Origin: Bradyrhizobium sp. JYMT SZCCT0428
Lineage (GTDB): Bacteria; Pseudomonadota; Alphaproteobacteria; Rhizobiales; Xanthobacteraceae
DNA length: 64,000 nt
Assembly (NCBI RefSeq): GCF_018131075.1
Contig: NZ_JAFCLS010000038.1
Span: 1 to 64,000, forward strand
Direction of reading: 5' to 3'
Numbering within the stretch: the stretch's first letter is position 1; each line of letters starts with the position of its first letter. The notes under the pieces are model-generated. The model made no database searches. It saw only the letters and a list, made by a program, of their open reading frames with translations, and was not told the DNA's origin. The position numbers and the translations under genes are program-made. Shown here in pieces: positions 24,592-33,700 of the stretch.

Positions 24592-24669
24592 GGGCTTGTC
24601 CCGGCCATCCACGTCTTCCTTCGCGCACAAGCAAAGACGTGGATGCCCGGCACAAGGCCGGGCATGACG
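24592..24669. repeat. Dispersed repeat, GTCATGGCCGGGC family, second copy
   Basis: CGTCATGGCCGGGCTTGTCC to GGCCGGGCATGACG with inner CCATCCACGTCTT and AAGACGTGGATG. The rest of the 24427-24863 gap shows no gene I can support. Confidence 0.8.
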
Positions 24670-24863
24670 ACGTTGGTACCAGGCGCTATTTCATTGATCT
24701 CTTTTTGCGAGACTCTGAGGACTTGCAAAGCAGCATCTCGAAGGACGAAGCCAGAGAGGACCACCGCGGCGGCCTCATGGTTCGACACGGCGCATGCGCG
24801 CCTCCTCACCATGAGGATTGATGATGCGCTATGATGCCAACACAAGGAGCCGACACCAACGGT

Positions 24864-25655
24864 ATGAGACGCGTGGACCAAAACCGTCACAGTTCGCACA
24901 TCGCGGTCATGCTGATATGTGGCTTGGCCGTCATGGCCACCACTCCCGCCAACGCCGCCGGCTGCATCTTCGAACCGCAAGGCGAAGGCCGCGTCGCCGC
25001 CGTGATCGACGCGCGCAGCTTTCGCCTCGATGACGGCCGCGAGGTCCGCCTCGCCGGCATCGTGCCTTCAGCCCCGGACAAGAGGAACGGCGCGGCAGCC
25101 CTGTCATCGATCGTCACCGGGCACGATGTGACGCTGCGCGGCGACGACGACGCCCCGGACCGGTATGGCCGCCAGTCCGCCTTCGTATTCCTGCCGGGTT
25201 CCGAGACGACAGTACAAAGCGAACTGCTGCGCCGCGGCGAGGCACTCGTTTCGGCCGAAATGGCCGACAAGGACTGCGCCGCGGAACTGGCGGCCGCCGA
25301 GGCCGAGGCGCGGCACGTCAAAAGGGGAACCTGGGCCGATCCGGCGGCCATAAAAAACGCGGAAAGTCCCGGCGATATTTTGGCCGGGATTGGGCGCTTT
25401 TCGGTGGTCGAGGGCAAGGTTTTGTCCGTGCGGCAGGCAGGGGCAACGACCTATCTGAATTTTGGCCGGAACTGGACTCGGGACTTTGCTGTGACTATTT
25501 CAAGGCGCATGATGCCGGCGTTCGAGGCGGCCGGGCTGTTGCCTAAGTCCTTCGAAAATCGACGAATTCGTGTCCGCGGCTATGTCGAGGCGCGGGGTGG
25601 GCCACGGATCGACGTGCTCCGGGTGGGACAGATTGAAGTACTCGGCGGGAATTAG
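24864..25655 (+). CDS. Exported thermonuclease-fold (SNase-like) protein
   Basis: About 263 residues. A signal segment (VMLICGLAVMATTPANAAG) leads to an OB-fold staphylococcal-nuclease-like domain: GRVAAVIDARSFRLDDGREV and RLAGI, then GHDVTLRGDDDAPDRYGRQS, then SELLRRGEALVSAEM. A second OB-like part (about 165-260: FSVVEGKVLSVRQAGATTYL) follows. The Arg-Glu-Arg catalytic set of true nucleases is only partly recognisable, so activity is doubtful. Start is uncertain: AAGGAG is 14 bases before ATG 24864, and ATG 24831 is also possible. Confidence 0.75.
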   Translation: MRRVDQNRHSSHIAVMLICGLAVMATTPANAAGCIFEPQGEGRVAAVIDARSFRLDDGREVRLAGIVPSAPDKRNGAAALSSIVTGHDVTLRGDDDAPDRYGRQSAFVFLPGSETTVQSELLRRGEALVSAEMADKDCAAELAAAEAEARHVKRGTWADPAAIKNAESPGDILAGIGRFSVVEGKVLSVRQAGATTYLNFGRNWTRDFAVTISRRMMPAFEAAGLLPKSFENRRIRVRGYVEARGGPRIDVLRVGQIEVLGGN

Positions 25656-25682
25656 CTCGTTTCAAAAGAAGAGTGGGCTGAC

Positions 25683-27179
25683 GTGACGAAGCGTTCAGGA
25701 TGGCGCGAGGGAAGTACAGGCCGCGGCCTTTTGGCTGCGCCGGCCGTGCTGTGCGCTGCTTTGACGCTGTCGGCCTGCGGCAGTGTCGGCGGCCGGTTCG
25801 AGACCGCCTCGCCGACGACGACCACGTCGCCCGCCAAACCGAACCGCACCGTGGCGCAGACTCCGGCGAGCGAGCGCGAGCATGAGCGCATCCTCTCCTC
25901 CTATGGCGGCGCCTATGACGATCCGAAGCTGGAAGCGCTGATCAGCAAGACCGTCGACCGGCTGGTCGCGGCCTCCGACCGTCCCGACCAGGCCTATCGC
26001 GTCACGATCCTGAATTCCGGCGCGGTCAATGCGTTCGCACTGCCGACCGGCCAGCTCTATGTGACGCGCGGCCTGATCGCGCTCGCCAGCGACACCTCGG
26101 AATTGTCCTCGGTGCTGAGCCACGAAATGGCGCATGTTCTGGCCAAGCACGCCTCGATCCGCGACGACAAGGCAAGGCAGGCCGCCGTCGTCACCCGCGT
26201 CGTCACCGACATGAGCAACGACCCGGATCTGACCGCGCTGGCGCTTGCGAAAACGAAACTGACGATGGCGAGCTTCTCCCGCGCCCAGGAGTTCGAGGCC
26301 GACGGCATCGGCGTCGGCATTTCGGCGCGCGCGCATTTCGATCCCTACGGCGCCTCGCGCTTCCTGAGCGCGATGGAGCGCAACGCGGCGCTGAAGGCCG
26401 GCAAGACCTCGCTCGACCCCCGCGCGCAGGACTTTCTGTCGTCGCACCCGGCAACTCCGGAGCGCGTGCAGAATGCGCAGAACTCGGCCCGGCAGTTCTC
26501 GTCGCCGGAAGGCGGCGAGCGCGACCGCGAGACTTATCTCGCCGCGATCGACAACATCGTCTATGGCGAAGACCCCAGCGAAGGTTTTGTGCGCGGGCGG
26601 CGCTTCCTGCATCCCAAGCTCGGCTTCTCGTTTGCCGCCCCCGACACCTTCACGCTCGACAACACCGCACAGGCCGTGATCGGCGTCCGCGAAGGCGGCA
26701 CGCAGGCGATGCGCTTCGACGTGGTGCGGGTGCCGGCGGAGCAGTCGCTCGGCGATTACCTCAATTCCGGCTGGATGGAAGGCGTCGAGAAGGCCTCGAC
26801 CGAGGACCTCACCATCAACGGCTTCCCGGCGGCGTCGGCCTCGGCGAGTGGCGACCAGTGGCAGTTCAAGGTCTACGCGCTGCGCTTCGGCAGCGACGTC
26901 TACCGCTTCATTTTTGCTGCCAAGCAGAAGACCACCGAAAGCGAGCGCAACGCGCGCGAGACCGTCAATTCGTTCCGCCGCCTGACGCTCGAGGAGATTC
27001 AGGCGGCACGTCCGTTGCGCATAAAAGTCATCACCGTGCAGCCCGGCGACACCGTGGAATCGCTCTCGCACCGCATGTCCGGCGTCGACCGCCCGGCCCA
27101 GCGCTTCCGCATCCTCAACGGCCTCGACGGCAACGCCCAGGTCAAGACCCGCGACCGCGTCAAGATCGTGGTGGATTGA
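25683..27179 (+). CDS. M48-family metalloprotease lipoprotein
   Basis: A 498-residue protein starting at GTG 25683. Residues 18-32 give a lipobox (LTLSAC, Cys 32), so it is probably anchored in the outer or inner membrane facing the periplasm. The Zn-protease motif HEMAH is at 147-151 and the third ligand is in EFEADGIGVG. A central domain about 290-430 is of unknown role, and residues 445-498 resemble a LysM-type module (VQPGDTVESLSHRM). This matches BepA-like quality-control proteases of outer membrane biogenesis, inferred from domain order. Gene begins 27 bases after the SNase-like gene. Confidence 0.88.
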   Translation: MTKRSGWREGSTGRGLLAAPAVLCAALTLSACGSVGGRFETASPTTTTSPAKPNRTVAQTPASEREHERILSSYGGAYDDPKLEALISKTVDRLVAASDRPDQAYRVTILNSGAVNAFALPTGQLYVTRGLIALASDTSELSSVLSHEMAHVLAKHASIRDDKARQAAVVTRVVTDMSNDPDLTALALAKTKLTMASFSRAQEFEADGIGVGISARAHFDPYGASRFLSAMERNAALKAGKTSLDPRAQDFLSSHPATPERVQNAQNSARQFSSPEGGERDRETYLAAIDNIVYGEDPSEGFVRGRRFLHPKLGFSFAAPDTFTLDNTAQAVIGVREGGTQAMRFDVVRVPAEQSLGDYLNSGWMEGVEKASTEDLTINGFPAASASASGDQWQFKVYALRFGSDVYRFIFAAKQKTTESERNARETVNSFRRLTLEEIQAARPLRIKVITVQPGDTVESLSHRMSGVDRPAQRFRILNGLDGNAQVKTRDRVKIVVD

Positions 27180-27259
27180 CGCGCGACTTGTCCGCCGTAG
27201 CTCGAAGAGCGAAGGCGGAAAGTGCATTCGGTCTCGCCAGCGAAGCGCAAATCGTCGGG

Positions 27260-27332
27260 CGTCATTGCGAGCGGACGGCATCGGCATAGCCGATAGATGG
27301 ATTGCTTCGTCGCTTCGCTCCTCGCAATGACG
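27260..27332. repeat. Dispersed palindrome, CGTCATTGCGAGC family, copy 2
   Basis: CGTCATTGCGAGCGGACGGC, inner ATGGATTGCTTCGTCGC, closing CTCCTCGCAATGACG. The left half is degenerate (the AGCAATCCAT part is lost), so the palindrome is incomplete. It lies between convergent genes. Confidence 0.85.
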
Positions 27333-27343
27333 GATGACGCGCC

Positions 27344-27637
27344 TCAGTGCCTGCTCGGCTCAAGCACCACGACCAAGCCCGTCATTTCCGGCTCATGCGG
27401 CCTCAGACTTGTGAGCGTCGCATCGCTCCAGTCGGCGAGACTGACGACTTCGCCGCTTTGAGCCTCCGTCTCCGGCGCCCCGGTGGGTTCGAGAACCTTG
27501 AGGCCGCGGGTATCCAGAAAGAACGTGTGGTCTCCGAACAGATTGTTCAGCTGGGGGACCGCCGGATGATCGTCGGGAAGAACCTCGGCCTGGAACTGGC
27601 TCAGGGTTTGTTTAACCTGTGTCGAGCTTAACTTCAT
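27344..27637 (-). CDS. Conserved hypothetical protein
   Basis: A 97-residue soluble protein from ATG 27637 with AAGGAGCAGATC upstream. Sequence: MKLSSTQVKQTLSQFQAEVL, PDDHPAVPQLNNLFGDHTFF, LDTRGLKVLEP and an acidic C-terminal half. I recall it as a small rhizobial family found next to the host-attachment-type gene; no function known. Confidence 0.65.
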   Translation of the reverse strand: MKLSSTQVKQTLSQFQAEVLPDDHPAVPQLNNLFGDHTFFLDTRGLKVLEPTGAPETEAQSGEVVSLADWSDATLTSLRPHEPEMTGLVVVLEPSRH

Positions 27638-27892
27638 GATCTGCTCCTTCTAGTGCGCGATTTTGGTCTGTCTCGGTGTGTTCCCCTCCTTCTGCTCCCG
27701 CGTGCATCAGAAGAGCCCGAGGCAAGGCAAATCCAGTTCGTTCCCGGGCGTGCGATCGTGGATGGGGTGCAGCCGAGGCTCGGTTTGTTGCCGGCCGCAT
27801 GCCTCGAATGAATCCGCGCAGGAAACGTTCCCGCCATCACGGCAAATTTCCAGAACGCCTTCGACTCGCGAGCGCGCTCCAGCGCGCACCGC

Positions 27893-28348
27893 TCAAGCGG
27901 CAATAAGCCGCTCGATTTCGACCACCGGATGCGATGTCAGTTCCTTTGGAATTTCCGCGATCACGCGCGCGATGACCTCCGCGTGGAGGGCCTTGCGAAG
28001 ATTGCCCAGCACTTTCGGCGGGGCGATAATGACAAGCTTCTGGAATAGATTGGCGTGGGCATGGCGATACAGCGCGTCGGCAAGCTCGCCGGCAAATCGC
28101 TCCTCGGCAATGTGGTGCCAGTCTGTTTCTTCCATGGCGCTCCGGCCCACACCAACACTTGCATTGGAGCGCCCCGGACGATCGGTACCCTGCTCGCGGG
28201 TCGGCGGATTGTCGCGCTCGATAATGCGTTCGACGACTAGCCGAACCTGATGCGCGGTGCCTTTGTTGCGCAGGAAGAGCGCCTTTTGACCGTCGCCGAC
28301 CAGGATAAGCGCGTTGTGGGGAATTTGCGGTGTGAGTTCCGTGGCCAT
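27893..28348 (-). CDS. Host attachment family protein (baeRF-like)
   Basis: A 151-residue protein from ATG 28348 (GGAGCAAGA upstream). N-terminal PHNALILVGDGQKALFLRNK is the signature of the host-attachment family PF10116 (release-factor-like fold, first described in plant-associated Agrobacterium). FAGELADALYRHAHANLFQK and IIAPPKVLGNLRKAL follow, ending at EIERLIAA. The name reflects early phenotype data in Agrobacterium; the fold suggests an RNA or ribosome-related role. In this clade the gene is common regardless of lifestyle. Confidence 0.82.
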   Translation of the reverse strand: MATELTPQIPHNALILVGDGQKALFLRNKGTAHQVRLVVERIIERDNPPTREQGTDRPGRSNASVGVGRSAMEETDWHHIAEERFAGELADALYRHAHANLFQKLVIIAPPKVLGNLRKALHAEVIARVIAEIPKELTSHPVVEIERLIAA

Positions 28349-28473
28349 TCTTGCTCCAATCGCTTGCGTTGAATGACAACGCCGGAGCCAAGATAGGTTT
28401 CCGCAAGGAGCTCCCGGCGTCGGCATCGACATTCGCGTCAAATGCACACGTCGTTTCTGGTATCCCTCACACT

Positions 28474-28594
28474 GTCGTCCCTGCGAAAGCAGGGACCCAT
28501 AGCCGCCGATGGCTGTATCGCGCTGAGCTGGAGCCACAGCGTATTCCGACAACACGCAGTCGTGGCTATGGGTCCCCGCGTTCGCGGGGACGAC
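28474..28594. repeat. Dispersed repeat, GTCGTCCCTGCG/CGCAGGGACCCATA family
   Basis: GTCGTCCCTGCGAAAGCAGG with GGACCCATAGCC inside, then a mirror GGCTATGGGTCCCCGCGTTC and GGGGACGAC. A closely related copy is at 53195-53314. Related in plan to the CCCGGC family. Confidence 0.8.
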
Positions 28595-28619
28595 GTGTTG
28601 ATAGATTTTCGGCCAATCA

Positions 28620-28657
28620 CAAAAAACAAAAAGCCCGGTCTTTCGACCGGGCTTTTC
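28620..28657 (-). terminator. Rho-independent terminator of the carD unit
   Basis: On the minus strand AAAAGCCCGGTC pairs with GACCGGGCTTTTT around GAAA, followed by GTTTTTTG. It begins 25 bases after the carD stop. Confidence 0.88.
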
Positions 28658-28681
28658 GCAATTCAATCTTTGAAGCGTAGC

Positions 28682-29647
28682 TTACGCCGCCTCGTCCGCA
28701 ACGGCAGCATCGTCACCGTCGGCATCGGCTTCATCACCTTCACCGTCAGCTTCGCTGCCGGCTTCGGTCTTGGCGCCGCGACGCGGGCTCTTGGCGAGCT
28801 GGCTCTCGATTTCCTTGACCGCTTCGGTCTCCGTCGAATGCTGGACGACGGCGATTTCGCGCGACAGGCGATCGAGCGCCGCTTCATAGAGCTGGCGTTC
28901 GCTGTAGGACTGTTCGGGCTGCGATTCCGAGCGATAGAGATCGCGCACCACTTCGGCGATCGCAACGATGTCGCCCGAATTGATCTTTGCTTCGTATTCC
29001 TGCGCCCGGCGCGACCACATCGTGCGTTTGACGCGTGCGCGGCCCTTGAGCGTCTCGAGCGCCTTCTTGACCAGTGCCGGATCGGACAGCTTGCGCATGC
29101 CGACATTGGCGACCTTGGCGGTCGGCACCCGCAGCGTCATCTTGTCTTTCATGAAATTGATCACGAACAGCTCAAGCTTGGCGCCTGCGATCTCCTGCTC
29201 CTCGATCGCCAGGATCTGGCCGACACCGTGAGCGGGATAGACCACGAATTCATTGGCCTTGAAGCCCTGACGCTGGGTCACGACCTTCTTCGGCTCCTCC
29301 ACGCGCGGGGCGGCGGCCTTCGGGGGCACCACGGCGGCCTTCGGCGCCGCAACAGCGGCCTTGGGCGCAGCAACGGCAGCCTTGGGAGGAACGGCGGCGG
29401 CTTTGGGGGCAGTCTTGGCGGCGACCTTCGAGGCAGTGGCCTTCGAAGCCGTCGCTTTCGCGGCGGTTTTTGCAGTCTTGTCAGGCATTGAGCTTCTTTT
29501 GTTTTTCGAGGACTTTGTGGCCGCAGCCTTCTTGGCTTCCTTTACAGAAGCTTTGGCACGGCCTTTGGTTGCGCTGCGGCTGGCCGCGGCGGCTTTTTTC
29601 GAAGTCGAAGTCTTTGAAACACTCTTTTTACGCGTTTTCTGTGACAC
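28682..29647 (-). CDS. CarD-family transcriptional regulator with basic N-terminal extension
   Basis: RNA-polymerase-binding CarD/CdnL protein. The CarD domain starts about residue 128 (GFKANEFVVYPAHGVGQILA) and includes LELFVINFMKDKMTLRVPTA and a helical C-terminal domain (KRTMWSRRAQEYEAKINSGD). Residues 1-120 are a Lys/Ala/Pro repeat (AAVAAPKAAVAAPKAAVVPP) like histone H1 tails, and the C-terminus is acidic (DGEGDEADADGDDA). The first start is a weak GTG at 29647; ATG 29488 (MPDKTAKTAA) is an equally good start. It stabilises the open promoter complex, mainly at rRNA-type promoters. Last gene of the conserved helicase-S4-fdxA-carD block. Confidence 0.9.
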   Translation of the reverse strand: MSQKTRKKSVSKTSTSKKAAAASRSATKGRAKASVKEAKKAAATKSSKNKRSSMPDKTAKTAAKATASKATASKVAAKTAPKAAAVPPKAAVAAPKAAVAAPKAAVVPPKAAAPRVEEPKKVVTQRQGFKANEFVVYPAHGVGQILAIEEQEIAGAKLELFVINFMKDKMTLRVPTAKVANVGMRKLSDPALVKKALETLKGRARVKRTMWSRRAQEYEAKINSGDIVAIAEVVRDLYRSESQPEQSYSERQLYEAALDRLSREIAVVQHSTETEAVKEIESQLAKSPRRGAKTEAGSEADGEGDEADADGDDAAVADEAA

Positions 29648-29932
29648 AGCCTGCGCGCGGAACTGCCACGCCCCTGTTCGATGTTTTTTACGGGACCACC
29701 GGGAGGGCCTAAGTTACGCAAGGCCGGATCCGGCTTGTAATGTGCCCAATATAGCACATTTTCCGCAAAAATCAATGATTTACGCCCTGTTTCGGACCTT
29801 CTCAGGGACCTTTCGGTCATAAGTCCGTCAACAAGGTTAAATCGGCAGGCTGTGTATGGGTCTGGTGGCCCCGAATTAGGTTCAAATTAGGTCCGGAGCG
29901 TTCTCACTGGTCTGGAAGGGTGATCCGGCGAA

Positions 29933-30271
29933 TCAGTCTCCGCTACCGGGTTCCTTGGAAAAATATTTCTCGAACTTGCCTTCCACACCCTCGAATTCTT
30001 TCGCGTCGGGCGGCTGGTCCTTCTTCTGGGTGATGTTGGGCCAGGCCTTGGCGTATTCGGTGTTGACCTCGAGCCACTTCTCCAGGCCCGGCTCGGTGTC
30101 CGGCTTGATGGCGTCGGCGGGACATTCGGGTTCGCAGACGCCGCAGTCGATGCACTCGTCGGGATGGATGACCAGCATGTTCTCGCCCTCGTAGAAGCAG
30201 TCCACGGGGCAGACCTCAACGCAGTCGGTATATTTGCATTTGATGCAGGCATCAGTGACGACGTAAGTCAT
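29933..30271 (-). CDS. fdxA: Seven-iron ferredoxin FdxA
   Basis: A 112-residue [3Fe-4S][4Fe-4S] ferredoxin of the Azotobacter FdI type. Cysteine pattern: Cys 9, 12, 17, 21 with CIKCKYTDCVEVCP, and Cys 40, 43, 46, 50 in DECIDCGVCEPECP. The C-terminal 50 residues (LEKWLEVNTEYAKAWPNITQ) are the long tail typical of FdxA. CGGAGTTATGG precedes ATG 30271; the longer frame is not supported. Cytoplasmic low-potential electron carrier. Confidence 0.95.
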   Translation of the reverse strand: MTYVVTDACIKCKYTDCVEVCPVDCFYEGENMLVIHPDECIDCGVCEPECPADAIKPDTEPGLEKWLEVNTEYAKAWPNITQKKDQPPDAKEFEGVEGKFEKYFSKEPGSGD

Positions 30272-30433
30272 CCATAACTCCGAAAGAATTGGCTCCGAAA
30301 CGATCAACTTTTTCCGGGGTTTGCGTAGCGCATGAACTGCGCAGCCGCAAGGGAAGAGCAAGGCAACGACAAGCAGGCCGCAGCGCCGGAGAGCTTGGGT
30401 CTTCAAGCGCCCGACGGGCTCGTTGGCAGATAG

Positions 30434-30703
30434 TCATTCCCTGCGGTTCTGCAAATCCTCGTAAGTTACGCGCGCGGCCGCGGCATCGCCCCGCCGCTCG
30501 GCAAAGCCTGCGACTTTCAGCACCCGCACCGAATTGTCGAGCCCGATGGTGACGACGTCGCCGAGTTTCACGGCATGTCCCGGAGCTTTCTCGCGCACGC
30601 CGTTGATGCGGACGTGGCCGGCCTCGACCAATGCGGCAGCGCTTGTGCGGGCCTTCACCACCCGCGCATGCCACAGCCATTTATCGAGACGCTGTCGCTC
30701 CAA
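30434..30703 (-). CDS. S4-domain RNA-binding protein (Hsp15-like)
   Basis: An 89-residue protein that is essentially one S4 domain: RQRLDKWLWHARVVKARTSA, EAGHVRINGVR, and VKLGDVVTIGLDNSVRVLKV. The E. coli relative Hsp15 rescues stalled 50S subunits carrying nascent chains. Here the C-terminal Hsp15 extension is short. Located between the helicase gene (77 bases upstream) and fdxA, a fixed order in Rhizobiales. Confidence 0.9.
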   Translation of the reverse strand: MERQRLDKWLWHARVVKARTSAAALVEAGHVRINGVREKAPGHAVKLGDVVTIGLDNSVRVLKVAGFAERRGDAAAARVTYEDLQNRRE

Positions 30704-30779
30704 TCAACCTGCTCGAACGTAGCGCTTTCAAGCGAAGTGGGTACCGGTTCGCGTGAAGAAAACGCGTCAAAAAATAAGT

Positions 30780-33700
30780 CTAGCGATCCTTGTTGCCGGC
30801 GAGCTGTTCCTTCAGCGCCGCCAGTTTTGCGAACGGCGAATTGGGATCGATCGGCCGGTCGCGCTCGCGCGGCGCGGCGCTGGTGGCGTATTGCCGATGC
30901 GACGGACCAGAGTCGCGCTTGTCGCGGCCGCCCTTGTCACGCCCGCCGAAATCGCGGCCGCCTTTATCGCGCCCGCCACCCTTGTTGCGGTCACCCTTGT
31001 TGCGATCGCCGCCGAATTTCTCCGGACGACCACCGCCCTTGTTGTCACGGCGGTTGTCATTGTCGCGGCCCTTGCCTTCAAAGCGCTCGCGCGGCGGACG
31101 GCTGTCGGCACGCGCCTCCTGCGGCGCGCCCTCGGCCGGCGGCGTGGCGTTGGCATCAACAGGCGCGCCTTCGCGCGGCTTGCGGAACTCGTTGTGACGG
31201 CGGCCGCGGCGATGACGCTGCTCGCGTCCGGGCGCTGCGGCCTCGCCGCCTTCACCGGCGGCAGCCGCGGGCGCAGCGCCGTCCTGCGGAGCTTGCGCGC
31301 GACCTTGCTGATGGCCGTGACGACGCTGGCGGTTGCGGTCGTGGTGCGGACGGCGTTCTTCCGAGCGGCCACCGGGCCGCCAGACTTCCACCATTTCGGG
31401 CACGACAGGCGCATCGGGCTCAGCGGCAGCTTCTGTTGGTGCGGCGTCCGCAGGGGCGGCGTCGCTGGCGACGGTCTCGGTCGTGGCTTCAGCGGCAGGC
31501 GCTTCTTCAGGCGCAGCAGCCGCTTCCGCGACCGGCGCTTCCACGACAGGTGTTTCCACAGGCGCGGGCTCTGCGGCGGCTTCGACAACGGGTTCAGCTT
31601 CCGCCGCGGGCTCTTCGGCCGGCGCCGGCGCGAGCGTGACCTCCGGCAGCAAGGCGGCCGATGGCGCGGGGTCGCCGGAGACCGGCTGGGCGATGGTCTC
31701 GTCAGCGGTCTGCGCGGGCGCTTCCGCCGCAGCTTCCACCGGGGCGTCTGCCGCGGCTTCGGTCGGCGCCGCCGCATCGGTCACAGCCTCAGCGCCCTCA
31801 ACAGGCGCGGCTTCCACCACCACCGGCTCAGTCGCCGCGACCGGCTTCGGCGGCAGCGGCGCACGGCGCTCGGAGCGATAGCCGAGCGCGCGCAGGATCG
31901 AGGCGAAATCCTCGCCGGCCGATCCCGTCAGCGAGGTCATCGCCTGCGTCACCACAAAGCTGCGGCCATCGAACGCGCCGGCGGGCTTTTCGCCCGGCGA
32001 ACTTTCGCGCCAGGCCAGCGCAGGCCGAATGAGATCGGCAAGACGCTCCAGAATATCGACGCGCACCGCACGCTCGCCGCACTGGCGATAGCCGAGCACG
32101 CGATAGGCGTCGCGCGCCAGCGCCTTGTCGACCGCGAACGAGGTGCGGCCGCTTGACGCCAGATGCTGCGCGCCCGACAGCGCCGACATATCGACATTGT
32201 CCTGCTTCTCGGCCCACAGCAGCGAGGCGAGAGAGCGCGCGGCAGGCTTCAACAGACCCGGGAAATAGATGTGATAGGCGCCGAAGCGCACGCCGTATTT
32301 GCGCAGCGTCGCGCGCGAGGGCTGGTCGAGATCCTTCATCTCGGCGGTGATCTTCGAACGCTCGAGCACGCCGAGCGCCTCGATCAACTGAAACGCGATG
32401 CCGCGCGCGATGCCGGTGATGTCCTCGGCCTTGGCAAGCCCGAACAGCGGGCCCAGCAATTTCTCAATATGCGTTTTGAGCCACAGATCGAGCCGCGTCT
32501 GCACGGCTTCGCGCGCCGCGCCATTGAGGCGATCGTCGGAAATGATGCGCAGGCGCGGATGCAGCGCGTCGTCGGCCGCGACCAGTTTCGCCACCGCATC
32601 GCCGGTCCAGCGGATGGTGCCATCTGACGTCAGCACGAAGGCGTCGTCGGGCGCTGCGGCGAGTTTCTCGGCGCGCGTGTCGATCTCGCCGGCCAGCACC
32701 TGCTGTGCTGCCGCCTGCAACGCCTTGGCGTCGCTTCCGGCCTCCGCCGCATCTGGTGCAAAGGTGAATCCGTCGAGGCGGCCGATCACATGGCCTTCAA
32801 CGATCACTTCGCCGGTCTTGCCGATTTCCGTATTCAAAACACTGTTCTCCCGCAGGCGGCGCATCAATACACTGGTACGGCGGTCAACGAAACGCTCCGT
32901 TAGCCGATCATGCAGCGCATCGGACAATTTATTTTCGACCTCGCGCGTGATCCCCTGCCAATGATCGGGGTCACCCAGCCAGTCCGGCCGGTTGGCGACG
33001 AAGGTCCAGGTGCGGATTTGCGCGATCCGGCCCGACAGCGTGTCGATATCGCCGGTGACGCGGTCGGCCTGGTCGACCTGGGCGGCGAACCATTCGTCGG
33101 GAACCCGGCCCTTTTTCATCAGGAATCCGTACAGCGTGGTCACGAGTTCGGCATGGGCGGCGGGCGCCAGGCGCCGGTAATCCGGGATTTGGCAGGCGTC
33201 CCAAAGCCGTTCCACGGCCGCCGGCCCGTGGGCCATCTCCCGCACATCGCCGTCGCGTGCCGCATGATCGAGCACGCGCAGATCCTCCGCGATTGGCGCG
33301 CGCGTGAGCACTTCGTGCTGCGGCGAGAGCGCCAGCGAGACCTGCAGGCTGCCGAGCGAGGCGAAATCCAGCTTGGAATTGCGCCACTGCAGCATTTTGA
33401 CGCTATCAAACGTGTGGTTCTGCAGCGCGTTCACCAGTTCCGGCTCGAACGGCGCGCAGCGGCCGGTGGTGCCGAAGGTGCCGTTGCGCGTGGCGCGGCC
33501 GGCGCGCCCCGCGATCTGTGCAAACTCGGACGGATTCAGGCGGCGGAACTGGTAGCCATCGTATTTGCGGTCGGACGCGAACGCGACGTGATCGACGTCA
33601 AGGTTCAGGCCCATGCCGACAGCGTCGGTGGCGACGAGATAATCGACGTCGCCGTTCTGGAACATCTCGACCTGCGCATTGCGTGTGCGCGGTGACAGCG

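Noticed and set aside
25695..27287. Long minus-strand frame of 530 codons
   Set aside because: Shadow of the M48 protease gene; composition dominated by Arg, His and Val, no family match.
30753..32156. Plus-strand frame of 467 codons opposite the helicase tail
   Set aside because: Produced by the repetitive low-complexity coding DNA of the helicase; composed of Arg/Gly/Phe repeats.
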